Positions 22,194 to 32,894 of a stretch of DNA of 64,000 nucleotides are shown piece after piece (the first letter of the stretch is position 1; every line of letters begins with the position of its first letter). The position numbers and the translations under genes are program-made. Where the stretch lies: contig CM024760.1 in assembly GCA_014218235.1 (NCBI GenBank), forward strand, positions 10,954,049 through 11,018,048. The letters are read 5' to 3'. The DNA comes from Colocasia esculenta (lineage: Eukaryota; Streptophyta; Magnoliopsida; Alismatales; Araceae). The notes beneath the pieces are model-generated. The model ran no database searches, was not told the origin of the DNA, and saw only the letters and a list, made by a program, of their open reading frames with translations.

Positions 22194-24440
22194 TGTGACG
22201 GAACGCCTCGGTCAAGCCCGTTAAACTAATAACGTACTTGATCCGAGTCCGCCTCCCGCGAACGGGCCGAAGCCTCGCAAGGGATACCAAACCACAGTCC
22301 GTGTAAACATAAAGGAACACACCACATTTCATATATAATTTTTCACAATTTACATAGCCATATTCCATTAAAACTGTAAAGGTGTACAAAAGTCTGGGGC
22401 ATACCCCGAGGTACAACAAAAGAAAGTAAACAACTACAAAACTACAAGGCTACACTGCTGAGTACTACTCCGCTGGAGGTACTGACCCTGCTCCGCTACG
22501 ACGCGGCCCAGAACTGGACGTCGGACGGGAAACGTCCTCCTCGCCCTCACCTGTGGGGGTAGGGGTGAGCCTCTCTAGTCACTGGCTCAGTAGGGAACTC
22601 CCCCAAAGCCGAACAAACCACAAACCACAGGTACAAAACAGTAAACAGTACCAACAACATATAAAACAGCTAAGCAGGTAAGTAAAGCTGTAAAAGTACT
22701 CACCGTCTGTCGACTACGAGAAACAACTGTAGTAACTAAACGCCAAACCCAAACAGGTGTACAAGCCAAAGTAGAGACAGCCAACACGAGCCACGTAAAC
22801 TGGTTCGCGACACCAGAAACTGACTCGGACAAACTAACACAGGTCCACCTCTCAGTCTCGCAGCCACGGACGAAAGGTCCAGCTGCCGCTCCACGTAAAA
22901 AGGTCAAACAACTGTGGAGATCAACTAAAACACCACAACCTGCAGACCACACGGTCACAGGCCCATGCCTGGCACCTCCAGTGACCCTGGCCTGGGCTCG
23001 CTAGAGTGAGGCACTGGTAAAGGACTAGCTGGGGTCCAGTACGTCTACTGGTGTCCGTACCCCCAACTACGAGCGCGCTACAAGTGACTAAAAACAACCA
23101 CAACTGTCACTGTCCCACTGTCGTCTTTCCCTCAGCCGGACGTCTCAACACAGGTGTCAACACAGTCTACGGGACAAGGCCCCGAGCTAACAGCCTGGCT
23201 CACAAAGAACCTGGGGCACCCAACTGGAGAGGTAACCACGGTAGGCGTCGTACTACTCGTCACGTACACAAAACCACGTGCACGTCACACACAAACCACG
23301 TGAAACCTCACGTAAACCACAAGTAACCACTGGTCCACTACACGTGAACCCAACTGACTCGCGTACACAACGCGCAGTCACCGAAGTAAACAATTAACAC
23401 ATACCTTGTATGCTAAACACGTAAACCAAGTGCACTCAGTGCACCTCATACGTTAACACCCACGCATTAACGATAAAACACCATAAATAGCCATTTCTGT
23501 TCATATAGGAGTAGGCGGCTACATCGATTGCCGCTTACAGGAAGTAGACGGCAAGGTCCCTGGCCGTCAACCTCCTGGCTGAAGATCTTGGCGGCAAACG
23601 ATGTTGACGCCAAGTTCCCCGGCCTTAAACCCTGCAGAAACCCTAATTCGGTCCTGCGGTTTTCTAACTATTCTAACTACTGAAAACGTGCAAATGCATA
23701 CCCTCTAGCATGTCAGAACCCAATGCAACCCGTTTAAACATGATTCGAACAATAAACTACTCAAACCACCCATTATCCCATATGGTGCAACTCTATCCAA
23801 ACATGGATTATCATGCTGGTTCAAGTAGTTATGATGTGTTTTAATGTTTCTACGGAGCTACCAGGGTTCGTCCCCTACCTCAGAACGCGTTAGAATCTCC
23901 CGCAACTCCCCGGTTTACGCCGAGCCCTCCGCGAGCTCCCACGCGAATTGCACCACGCCGCGACATTTCTTCGCGCAATTCGGCGACGCCGCGCGTCCCA
24001 CGATCGACCAGCCACTCCTCGATACCTGTTAGAACCTTCAGAAACACCAGGGCGCGAAGCTGGGGCAAGAGGGAGAGAGGGTGAGCTGAGAGAGCTGCCC
24101 TCGGGTGAACATATAACCTGCTGAACTGACAGGTTGGCGTCAACCCCCTTGTCGCCCACATGCACCGCCAGACTAAACGTCCACAAAAGCTGCCGCCAAG
24201 TTCAAGAAGTCAACGTCCATAAACCTGGACGCCAACAGTAAACGACCACCCCGTGGCCGCCAACTCAGACAGAACAGCAGCAGGTCCTATTCCAATTCAG
24301 GACCTACCCTGCTCTTCACCTGCTCAAGCCACGCAATCACACCATGCATTCCACACACCCAACTCACACTGGCCTCACAACGGCCGCCACAACCACAATG
24401 CACATGATTCGCATGGATCCGAAAAGCACGCGACGTTACA
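22194..24440 (-). repeat. Tekay-like 5' LTR (2247 bp)
   Basis: The partner of 15036-17325, with about 40 bp less in the region near 23145-23175. It carries the same G-box cluster. The TSD CTTGT follows at 24441-24445. Confidence 0.93.
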
Positions 24441-24587
24441 CTTGTTCTCACTATCTTTCAATGTGGGACTAAAGAATACCTTTATACAGTTCTCCCAGTG
24501 AGGATAAAGGTGTGCGGGTCTCATGAAGATGAGATGCTGGGGTAGGGCGTATAACCTCTCGTTCATTCCCACAGACGGCGCCAAAAA
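24441..24587 (-). mobile_element. Leader and primer site of the Tat-type remnant
   Basis: On the minus strand TGGCGCCGTCTGTGGGA (24569-24585) follows the LTR after five bases. The same word starts the internal region of the intact Tat-type element at 50709. The leader continues to the nested insertion and resumes at 15030. Confidence 0.8.
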
Positions 24588-25428
24588 TGTAGGGGCATTT
24601 TTCTATTCGGTAGCGGGCCGAACGGGCCTCCACTGAGAAAGGAGAGAGAGGGAAAGTAAGGTTGCCGGTGCGGACGATGACTTGAAAGACCAGAGTGCGT
24701 CAGGAGGGCCCGATTGAAGAACCAGGGGAACCCTCCGATGCCTAAGTCAAGTCAGACTGCAAATGGCAGGAATGGAAGGTTCTCTGGTGTGTGTTTGTGC
24801 GTGGGCGAGTGTGAGGAGTAAAGGCTCTGTATGGGAGATGTCTGTACCTTTGCATGGGGATTACTTGTGCCTTATATATGTGAAGGAGACGAAGGGTCCG
24901 AACACAATCTCCTTCAATGATGACCGAAGGGACGCATCGGTTGGAATCCCTAGGCGTGGGGCTGCCCGTTTGAGACGCCTGTTGGGATTCTTCGTGGTTG
25001 ATGCCTTTAACCACGGGGCACGTGCCGCATCATCGTATTAACCATCATTGGTAGTCGAAGGGCCGCTCGGGGCCGTTGGCTAAGGGGGCGCCGTGTAGGG
25101 GCCTGCCTGGGCCCAGTCTGCGCAGTGCTCGGTGCTCAAAAGGGCTGTTCGATGCACGGCGTGGCTGTGCGGTGTCCGCTGCCCGGACGCCGTGACCGCC
25201 AGGCCTGGACCAGGTGTTGCATGGTCTGCTCAGTAGGGTATGTCTAGCTCGAGCACGCGGCGCGGTGCTCGGGGCCTACCTTTGGGGACCCTTAGGCGCT
25301 TGATGGACGAAACGTGTTCGGAAGCTGATGGCTGAACGCGAGGACACGTGGCTTGATAGCCATAGTTTTTTTGCCTTATTAGGTCATGATGGACTTACGG
25401 GCCTAGGAGGCTAGAAATAGCCTGCACA
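24588..25428 (-). repeat. Tat-type LTR of the interrupted remnant (841 bp)
   Basis: It starts TGTAGGGG and ends CTGCACA on the plus strand (TGTGCAG...CTACA on the coding strand). On the minus strand it carries GACTTAGGCATCGGAGGGTT and CCATGCAAAGGTAC after a TATATAAGG box, matching the order in the LTR at 49972-50705. The remnant has no coding region and no second LTR. The GC-rich part (25030-25330) belongs to U3. Confidence 0.8.
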
Positions 25429-25735
25429 ATCCCTATTAAATATTTTTTTTTGCAAAATTTTAAAAGTTTTGATGAATTAATACGATAATAATCTAATTTG
25501 AGAGATTAAAAAAATACAACTATTTGTAGAGATGAAAAAATAAAAACCCTCGTAAATTTTTTTTTACTTATTAGTAAAATATATACTTCGATAACCATGT
25601 GGAGGAAATCTAGGCACTGGTTAAGGACAAGGCGAGGAGCAGGTGCCAAGTGCATGGTTCGTGTTTATCTTGACCTAACCACCTCCTCCACCAATTAGTT
25701 GTCTCTAACTAATATGATAATTCACAACTTCTCCC
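25429..25735. other. AT-rich DNA upstream of the ZAT gene
   Basis: No gene. Part of it (25430-25600) resembles 14760-14920. Confidence 0.5.
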
Positions 25736-25736
25736 G

Positions 25737-25737
<1 letters not shown>

Positions 25738-25770
<33 letters not shown>

Positions 25771-25801
25771 GCAGACACGTACACACACACACACACACAC
25801 A
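25738..25801. repeat. (TC)n-(AC)n microsatellite
   Basis: A TC run is followed by two AC runs separated by CGCAGACACGT, about 0.6 kb upstream of the ZAT coding region. Confidence 0.95.
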
Positions 25802-26145
25802 GCTAGTCGTATACGACGGAAGTCACCGGTCAGTTCCCGGTAGGTCACTGCTCTCCATCCCACATCCTCGCGTTTGGCCCACCACCAACCATTACCAGTG
25901 GTGCTACCATTCCTCCCGAACCGCTGGTGTACTCAAAGCCCACCTCCCCACCTCCCCACCCTCACTGCCGCCTCCCGCTAACAACCACGAAGGTCCCCTC
26001 GGCCAGACCTTTCCCTATTCCTTTCTTTAATGCTCCTTTCTCGGCATGCCAGCGCCAGTAAGCAGTAGCCGACGCCACTCCCTCACTACTCTTCCAACCC
26101 CACTCCAAGCTCCCCAACTTTGACGCAACCTCTCCTCCCCACACC

Positions 26146-26152
26146 ATAAATA
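26146..26152 (+). promoter_or_regulatory. Probable TATA box of the ZAT gene
   Basis: ATAAATA within CACCATAAATATTC, about 205 bp before the ATG, would give a 5' UTR of roughly 170-180 nt. That stretch is pyrimidine-rich and holds no upstream ATG. Position and context are the only evidence. Confidence 0.55.
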
Positions 26153-26352
26153 TTCTACAACCCCCGGCAATTCCCCAACTATCTCTACACTCCACACTCT
26201 CCCCCAACCCCTTCAACAGCGCCGCACCAACTCCAGCAAGAAAGCTCTCCATCTCCCTCTGGCCTGTCCGCTCCCTCCCCATCCCGCTAGCTTAGCTCCC
26301 ACCGCTGGTTCCTTCTCCGGCTGCAATTCCCAGTAGATCAGAGATCCCGTCC

Positions 26353-27078
26353 ATGGCCCTCGACGCCCTGAACACCGCGGAGTTGCCCAAGGTGGCCGGC
26401 CCCCCGACCGAGGTCGAGGAGGAGGTGGAGGCGCCGTGCCCGGGGACGTGGGCGAAGCGGAAGCGGTCCAAGCGCCCCCGCTTCTGGGAACACCCCCCAA
26501 CCGAGGAGGAGTACCTCGCTCTCTGCCTGGTCATGCTCGCCCGCGGGGAGCACGGCCGCTCCCGCCTCGGCTCGCCCTCCCCGCCGCCTCCCCTGCCGCA
26601 GCCGTCCTACAAGTGCTCCGTCTGCGGCAAGGCGTTCCCCTCCTACCAGGCCCTGGGCGGGCACAAGGCCAGCCACCGGAAGCTCGTCATCGGCGCCTTG
26701 GACGTCGCCTCATCCTCGGTCAACACCGGCTCCACAGCCTCGGCCGCGGCGGCTGCCCCGGCGATAGCCAGCGGCGGGCGGGCGCACCAGTGCTCCATCT
26801 GCCTGAAGACGTTCCCCTCCGGCCAGGCCCTCGGGGGCCACAAGAGGTGCCACTACGACGGTGGCGCCGCCAGCGCTAGCGCCAGCGCCAGCGGCCCCGC
26901 CGTATCCTCCTCTGAGGTGACCGACTCGAGCCTTCGCCACTTCGACCTCAACCTGCCGGCCCCGCTCGAGCTCGTGTTCGACGGCGCCGCCGCGACCAGG
27001 AGATGCGTAGCCGCGGAGGAGGACGAGGTCCAGAGCCCGCTCGCCTTCAAGAAGCCTCGCTTCCTTATTCCAGCCTAG
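26353..27078 (+). CDS. C2H2 zinc-finger repressor, ZAT10/STZ type (C1-2i)
   Basis: A single-exon gene of 241 residues, GC-rich unlike its surroundings. The ATG sits in GTCCATGGCC, and no upstream in-frame start is plausible. Visible parts in order: a basic stretch KRKRSKRPR (36-43, B-box/nuclear signal), the L-box EEEYLALCLVML (51-62), zinc finger 1 with C88, C91, H104, H108 and the plant QALGGH motif, a Ser/Ala linker, zinc finger 2 with C147, C150, H163, H167 and a second QALGGH, and an EAR repression motif DLNLP (198-202). Two spaced QALGGH fingers plus an EAR box define the ZAT family, nuclear DNA-binding repressors usually induced by cold, salt, drought or wounding. Length fits the family (about 220-280). 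Which orthologue it is cannot be told. All key residues are intact, so it is likely functional. Confidence 0.96.
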   Translation: MALDALNTAELPKVAGPPTEVEEEVEAPCPGTWAKRKRSKRPRFWEHPPTEEEYLALCLVMLARGEHGRSRLGSPSPPPPLPQPSYKCSVCGKAFPSYQALGGHKASHRKLVIGALDVASSSVNTGSTASAAAAAPAIASGGRAHQCSICLKTFPSGQALGGHKRCHYDGGAASASASASGPAVSSSEVTDSSLRHFDLNLPAPLELVFDGAAATRRCVAAEEDEVQSPLAFKKPRFLIPA

Positions 27079-27256
27079 ACAAAATTAAAGATTCCTCCTT
27101 TTTCTCTCGTCTCCTTTGTAATTTGTTCTCTTCTCGTGAAGGGTTTGGGATGAATCCGGATTCTTTTGTACAGAGAATCGAATTCGTTCTTCATTAATTA
27201 GAACTCTGTTATTCTTTCAGCTCCCCGCCTGAAATCCTCTTCTCATGTTCTTGTGA
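27079..27256 (+). other. Probable 3' UTR of the ZAT gene
   Basis: T-rich sequence follows the TAG, with TTTGTAATTTG (27115) and TTCATTAATTAG (27191) as weak poly(A)-type signals. The exact end is not visible. Confidence 0.4.
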
Positions 27257-28440
27257 TATCAACAATTTAATTCATTGATTGATCTCCATATATACAGTTT
27301 GTTCGGTTCCATGATCCATCCCAGTCTACTTTGTCAGCTGAAACCCCCATGGAAGACCACGCATATTTGCGTTTTGGTGCTATGTTCTCTTCGCAGGGCA
27401 GCGCGAGGCAAGCGAAGAGGCCTGCTGCCTGCTGGACAGGGGCCGGCGATGGTTGGGGGAGTTGTAAAGTCGTGGAAGCAAACTAAACAAAGCAAGTCGT
27501 CCTCATCCTTGGAGAGCACAGCACACTTCATTACAAACTCTTTCTCTGGCCAACCTATCAAAAATTCCATCACGCCACTTCCGTGGGGCCAAACACACGG
27601 AAGAATCTTGCTGTGCTGGTGTTTATCTTGCATGCAACGCTTTACGCGCCAAACTTGCATCCGGGGTTCGGTGACAGCTTCTCTTTGTGGCAGTCTGTGG
27701 GTAGTCGTCTTGCATTACTCCACTGTTCATGTCCACCCCCTTGCCCCAACCCAACGCCCACCCCCACCCCCACCCCCACCCCCACCCCCGCGAAAGAGTC
27801 CGTGTGCTCGGTAGGTGAAACTCGTTCGTATATGCTGGACTGGAATTTTTCTTAGCCATGTATGTGAACGCCATCCATCGATACATGGCTTGTTAAAGAC
27901 AGGTTGGGAAGGAAGTGGGAGACCTAGCTGGAATAGACCGAACGAAATGGGCTGTGGCCAGCCGGAGATTGGAGGCCTGACGGTGTCTCCACCGTGCTTC
28001 TGTTATTTGCAATAAAATAGAGATCCAATTGCTACGCTGGACTCGGTCTGTAGTAGTAGCTCGCGTGCTCGGCCCCACCCCCGCACCCCCGAGTCTGCGC
28101 CGTCTCCCTCGTCACGGCCGGTCTTCGCTGCACGCGAAGCGAAATAACGACGGGCGGTGGTCCTCCATGTGCCCGCAGCCCACGTTCACGAGAGTCGCAG
28201 TTCTAGGCGGCGGACGGGGTTTTAGGGCCCCGTCTGACCGGGCCAGCCGCGTGCCGGGCCGGCTGACCTCGCGAAGTTTCTCTTCACTTGTTCTTACCAG
28301 GTTCTAAGCTCACACGTTACGTCTAGAACGCTGGAGGAAGGTGGGGTGGGTGGTAGCCGCCTTTGTCAACTATACACCCGGTCTTTCTTTGGAAAAGTCG
28401 GAGGTTTTAGCGAGTCGACGCCTCCGAATAAATGATGCAA
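27257..28440. other. Intergenic DNA, partly GC-rich, no gene supported
   Basis: A 179-codon frame (27275-27814) runs through a simple repeat and has no domain. The stretch 28030-28300 is GC-rich (CGTCGTTATT-type CpG-rich sequence) but its short frames are not recognisable. It may be an eroded exon or just GC-rich DNA. Confidence 0.4.
27757..27790. repeat. (CCCCCA)n repeat, G-quadruplex capable on minus strand
   Basis: Six C-runs (five of five C) are separated by single A's. The minus strand therefore has six G-runs one base apart, enough for a G-quadruplex. It lies about 0.7 kb downstream of the ZAT stop codon. Confidence 0.9.
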
Positions 28441-29739
28441 TTATGATGTAAATGCTATAACATTATTAACAGTCTTCGTCTAGAACCCAAGTGCAAGGAA
28501 TAGAAACAAGAGGATATGTGGATAAAGAAAATGGTAGGATCTAACCCAGTTGACTTTTCCACTTAGATGCATAACTTATGATCTGTAGTTCACATTTTTG
28601 GAAGGAAAAATAGAAATGCCCATTTCCGGAGCTTCTGTATGGCTATCAATTTGAGAAGTTACGGGTATTCTTCATGTGTTGGTTTACCCGTTGTAGGCTT
28701 ATGTTTCATAAATTTTAAGATGAAGAATATAAAACTATGGTTATGATTTTAAGAAAGGGAAGCGTAGCACATCCTTCTTGAAAGAATAAACATGCGGTTG
28801 AAACCACTATCCAATCCATATGTATACGTCGACATTCTTCGGCGGGTCAGCATATATCTCAAACAACCCAACAAATGCCAAAAGGCAGACATGGTGGTGA
28901 TCAGTAGCTAGATGCTAGCTAGCCATTTCAAGAGGATATATGAAGTTTTTCTCTCGCATCCATATATCTTCCACTCCTTCGCAAGGAAAGATCTCAGGTC
29001 TATCCTTTCCAAAGAAAAAACTTACACGTGTCGACCTTTCACAGTTGTTGGTACTGTAGTAAGTTGAAAAGCTCCTAGCCCCAAAATAAATCCATCTAGG
29101 CCTCTCGCGTGTCCAAAATTTCTTCACAACCCGTTGACACAAGACGATGGCATATCCAAGTCAACTTTCAATTTTAATCCAATGCAAGGCTCGGTGGGTG
29201 GCATTTGGAAGGGCATCTTTTCTTTTCTTTTTGTTGTAGTAGTCATTGATCACAAAATGCTGCCCTCCCGTTTGACTTTCCAAAGTCAATTCCTTTAATA
29301 TGGCCCTGGGGGAATGCACCCTTTGGGCTATATATAGAAGCTAATTTGCAATGATAGTGGGTCAGTATATATCTAGTGCTAATATGCTGTCATATTGTTA
29401 GTGCCTGATGACTATCCCATTTAATTAGTGCAGTAACATCAGTGAAACTTAGAGTACTTTTGGAAAATATTATTGCATCTAATGCCAATATTAATATTCA
29501 CCATTTTATATAGTTGTCGGTGGATCATATCGGTTTCCCCTGAAACTTTAGGTCACTTCAATGATGTTTATGAACAAGAGATGACAAATGCTCGAAGTAC
29601 ACGTATGTACAGTTTGTTGAAGTACAAAGGGCCTGAAGCATTGTTGGCAGCCCAATTTTATTGGGCTTCATCAACTGGGTTGGCCCATCTAAAAAGTCCA
29701 AGACATGGACCACATATGAGGGTTTTACCCATCTAAAGT
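28441..29739. other. AT-rich intergenic DNA, no gene seen
   Basis: Only short frames without domains. Nothing resembles a coding region, RNA gene or LTR. Confidence 0.5.
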
Positions 29740-32560
29740 GAAGTGGGGAGAGGTGAGCCGTAAAAAGAACCTGCGGCTGTAGCTGGAGGAGAGGGAGGCA
29801 GCAACAAAGAAAAAGAAGAAGAGCCAAGAGAAAGAGAAATAGTTGTTTGGAGCAGAAGCAAGTCCTCTTCCCCCTTTGCTATTTTCTTCTTCTTTCTCCA
29901 GAGAGCATCGGTGGTTGCAAGGCAAAAAGAAGAAGAAGAAGAGAGTGAGTGAAGAGGAGAAGAGCATAGAAGGAAGGGAGAGAGAGAGCATCGTCCTGGT
30001 CTCCTTCTCTTCTTGTTTTCTAGTGTACTCCCTTTACTTTCCATTATACCGTGATGTCCTTCTCCCATTTCTAATGTATATTGGGCATTGGCCCCTCCTT
30101 TAAGAATGTCATGAGACTCTTTTATATTCATAGAGAAGTATACATCTCTTCTTTTCATGCAATAGGATATATAAATATTCTACTTATTTTATTTTTCACT
30201 TTCTTGACTAGCAAGTATGGTTTGAAAGCTCCCCCCTATTTTTTCATTGTGTAATAGATGGTTTTCCTTCATTAGGGATTGGGTAATCCTAATATCCAAC
30301 CTCTTTTTGTGAGAAGATGGTGTAGCCCTTTTGTGCGCATCCGTGAAAGACCTCTCCCCTTCTTTTCCCCTTTTATTTTATTTATGTTATGCATGTACGC
30401 ACCTTATTTACCCATTGGGAGCTCGATTGGTGTTCTGGGTGCTCATTTTCCTCCTTGAATAAGTAATATCGACTCACGAGTACAATTAGGGTTTTTGGGC
30501 ATCAAAAGGTAAATAATTTGACATCTACATCTTGTGTGAGCCCAATGTGATGTAATATACATCAGATTATCACTGTTTGGTGTTGTTTTCTTACATGTAG
30601 TGAGCATTTCCTTTCAATTATGGGTTGTGTTTACTTCGAATGAATGTTGCTGACTCACTACGGCAAGAGGTTTCCAAACACCAAAGATTGGATAATGTGA
30701 TATCCATGCTTTGTTTTGGGCCCAAACATAGGTCGGTCATGACCTCGAGTTTATGGACAACACCACTATTTCGTTACTCAATGAATCCCTCCGTCGATCA
30801 CCGTTTATTGGCTTGAACAATTGCTGCCGATGCATCAGTGCATTAAGCTTCAAACACCAGTAGGCTAGATAATAATATATATACCTCTATGTTTGAGCTT
30901 GTACATGTGACCCAACCACTACTAAGATTTCAGTCATGATTTTCGGCTCTTTGAAGTTTGACCATTTGGCCTCGGGAGTTGGCACCGTGTGCTATTTTGT
31001 GCCACCATATCCAGTGAGTACTTATTTTGGTACCGTCTCCGTTGTGGTGGACGAGTATCTTGAACTCCCCCATACTCCATGAGTTAAGGGGAGATGCTGC
31101 CGAATTTTTACCTTGAGTTTTGAGTCAGCAAACGTTTCTGGATTGATGAGTCGACAAGGATTCAGCAAGCTGCCGACTAACTAAACCAGTAGAGTGTTTC
31201 GGTCTGATGAGTTAGCAAGCCTCATGGGGATGAGTCGGCAAGCCTCAGTTAATGGAGTCGCCGAGTAATCAGTTAATGAGAAGGTTCATTTATGGTCTCA
31301 GTATTACCGGTTCTCTTGTAGGCATGCCTTGGAAATCGGCACTGTGTGCCATTTGGGTGACACTGTTACGTGACAAACACCTTGTTTTTAGTATCATCTC
31401 TTTTGTGGTGGGTGGGTACTGCGCCCCCCTTCCCCCCTGCCACAAATAAGGGGAGGTGTTGTCGAATTTTTTTTGCGCATTTAAGTCGATAAGAGCCTTT
31501 AAAATCCTCACTGGTTAAGTGAGTCGACAGTATCCCGATAGGATGCTGATTCAACAATCTTGCTGAGTCGATCAGATTTTGTCGACTCGGTCATGTCTTA
31601 CTAATTCAGTTGTGTCTTGCCGAATGAGTTTTCTGGCACCGAATGAATTGCGCATGATCTGCCGAATGGATTGTGCATGTCTTGCCGAATGAGCTGCGTA
31701 TATCTTGCCGACTAACTGTACATGTCATGCCGAATGGATTGTGCATGTCTTACTGAATGAGTTGTGCATGACTTTCCGAATAGACTGTACATGTCTTGCC
31801 AAATGAGTTGCATATGCCTTGCTGACTGACTGAGCATATCTTGCCGAATGAACTGCATGTCTTGCCTAGTGAGCTGTTTGTCCTGCCGAGTAAGCTATAT
31901 CTATGCTATCGACTGAGCACACAGTGACCAAATAGTGCTGACTCACGAGCAGAACTATGACTATCAGGTTTCAAATGGAACAAAAAGAACACACTGAAAC
32001 TACTATATAAATAAATAAACAAATGAACAAATGAATAAAGAGATCCAATAATGATACATAGGATGATAATGATTACAATAAATTAAATGCCATCAAATAG
32101 ACATCTTTTCTTGTTGCCACTTGGGCTTGAATTCAAGATGTTATTATGCACTTTTATCAGATGTTTCCTTCTCAGGTCATAAGGCTTTCTACTCTGACAA
32201 TTAATCAAGGGTCTTCTCTCTTAGAGAGATGTAATTAACGTCGTTGCACTTAAACAACGGTGAGATATTGGTCCCGACCCGATATTCACTTTCGTTTGAT
32301 GAAGTCAAACATTACGTAAAGAGACTCAAAGCCCTCCAATTCTCGGAGGCAGAATATGTTGTCGTGTATGTGACTGCCTGACTGGCACACATGCGCTATG
32401 CAGTTATTAGTTCATATTCTATCTCCATAACTTAATTAGCATTCGACGTGATTTGAATTTATAATATGCAACCATATATACACACATGAGAACATGATAA
32501 CTATAAATTTAAATAAAAATCATTGTGATGAATTATTTCCATTTCCAGAAGCATATATAT
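29740..32560 (+). repeat. Left arm of a large non-coding inverted repeat
   Basis: It pairs with the complement of 32895-35960 block by block. Shared blocks: a GAGA-rich leader with GAGTGAGTGAAGAGGAGAAG (29945); TTTTCATGCAATAGGATATA (30153); TGGATAATGTGATATCCATG (30689); two GGCACxGTGTGC modules (30980 and 31340); AAATAGACATCTTTTCTTG (32094); TTCGTTTGATGAAGTCAAAC (32292); and ACACATGAGAACATGATAA (32482). Boundaries are approximate because the arms are diverged. No transposase or other ORF is present. Confidence 0.75.
31600..31915 (+). repeat. 22-23-bp degenerate tandem array
   Basis: About 12 units of the type TGTCTTGCCGAATGAGTTG plus a few bases, at 22-23 bp spacing (for example 31678, 31701, 31723). 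The corresponding part of the right arm (about 33500-33890) has about 12-14 GAGTCGGCAG-type units, its diverged complement. Confidence 0.75.
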
Positions 32561-32894
32561 AGATACCTATATTTCTGAAGCTTTCTGTCAACTAAAATCT
32601 ATTGGTAGTGGCTGGATAGAAGGAGCTAGCTTATAGACTAAGATGAAATTTGAAGAGTTTATCCAAGTTTGTTAATAGTTTGATTATTTAAAATGAGGCG
32701 TTTGAAAATGGCTAAAGATTAATGCTGAGGGCTCCAATGATGGAAACCCCCATATAGGTGTTTTGAAATACCATACAATCGTTACACAAACCAAAACATG
32801 GATAAACAATTAAGAGATGAGGGAATAAAGAAGAGAGACACCATGTTCAGTATATCGCTTAAAAATGCAACTTCAATCATTGCTAAACGTATGC
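32561..32894. other. Spacer between the inverted-repeat arms
   Basis: About 335 bp of AT-rich sequence that I cannot match to either arm. No ORF of note. Confidence 0.5.

Larger units (their letters stand above)
15036..24440 (-). mobile_element. Tekay/Del-like Ty3/gypsy element, full length
   Basis: A 9405-bp element on the minus strand with LTRs at both ends and a perfect 5-bp TSD CTTGT. Primer site, gag, protease, RT, RNase H, integrase and a chromodomain-like C-terminus follow in gypsy order. The LTRs are nearly identical apart from scattered substitutions and an indel of about 40 bp (left copy near 15985-16065 against 23145-23175), so the insertion is recent. Several frameshifts in pol make it non-autonomous. 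It sits inside an older Tat-type remnant. Confidence 0.95.

Noticed and set aside
26436..26879. 147-codon frame inside the ZAT gene and several minus-strand frames there
   Set aside because: Shadows of the GC-rich zinc-finger gene in other frames.
27275..27814. 179-codon ORF downstream of the ZAT gene
   Set aside because: Runs through a (CCCCCA)n repeat, has a mixed hydrophobic composition and no recognisable domain.
31600..31915. Regularly spaced short repeats as a CRISPR array
   Set aside because: Units are diverged and directly adjacent without unique spacers, in a plant nuclear context.
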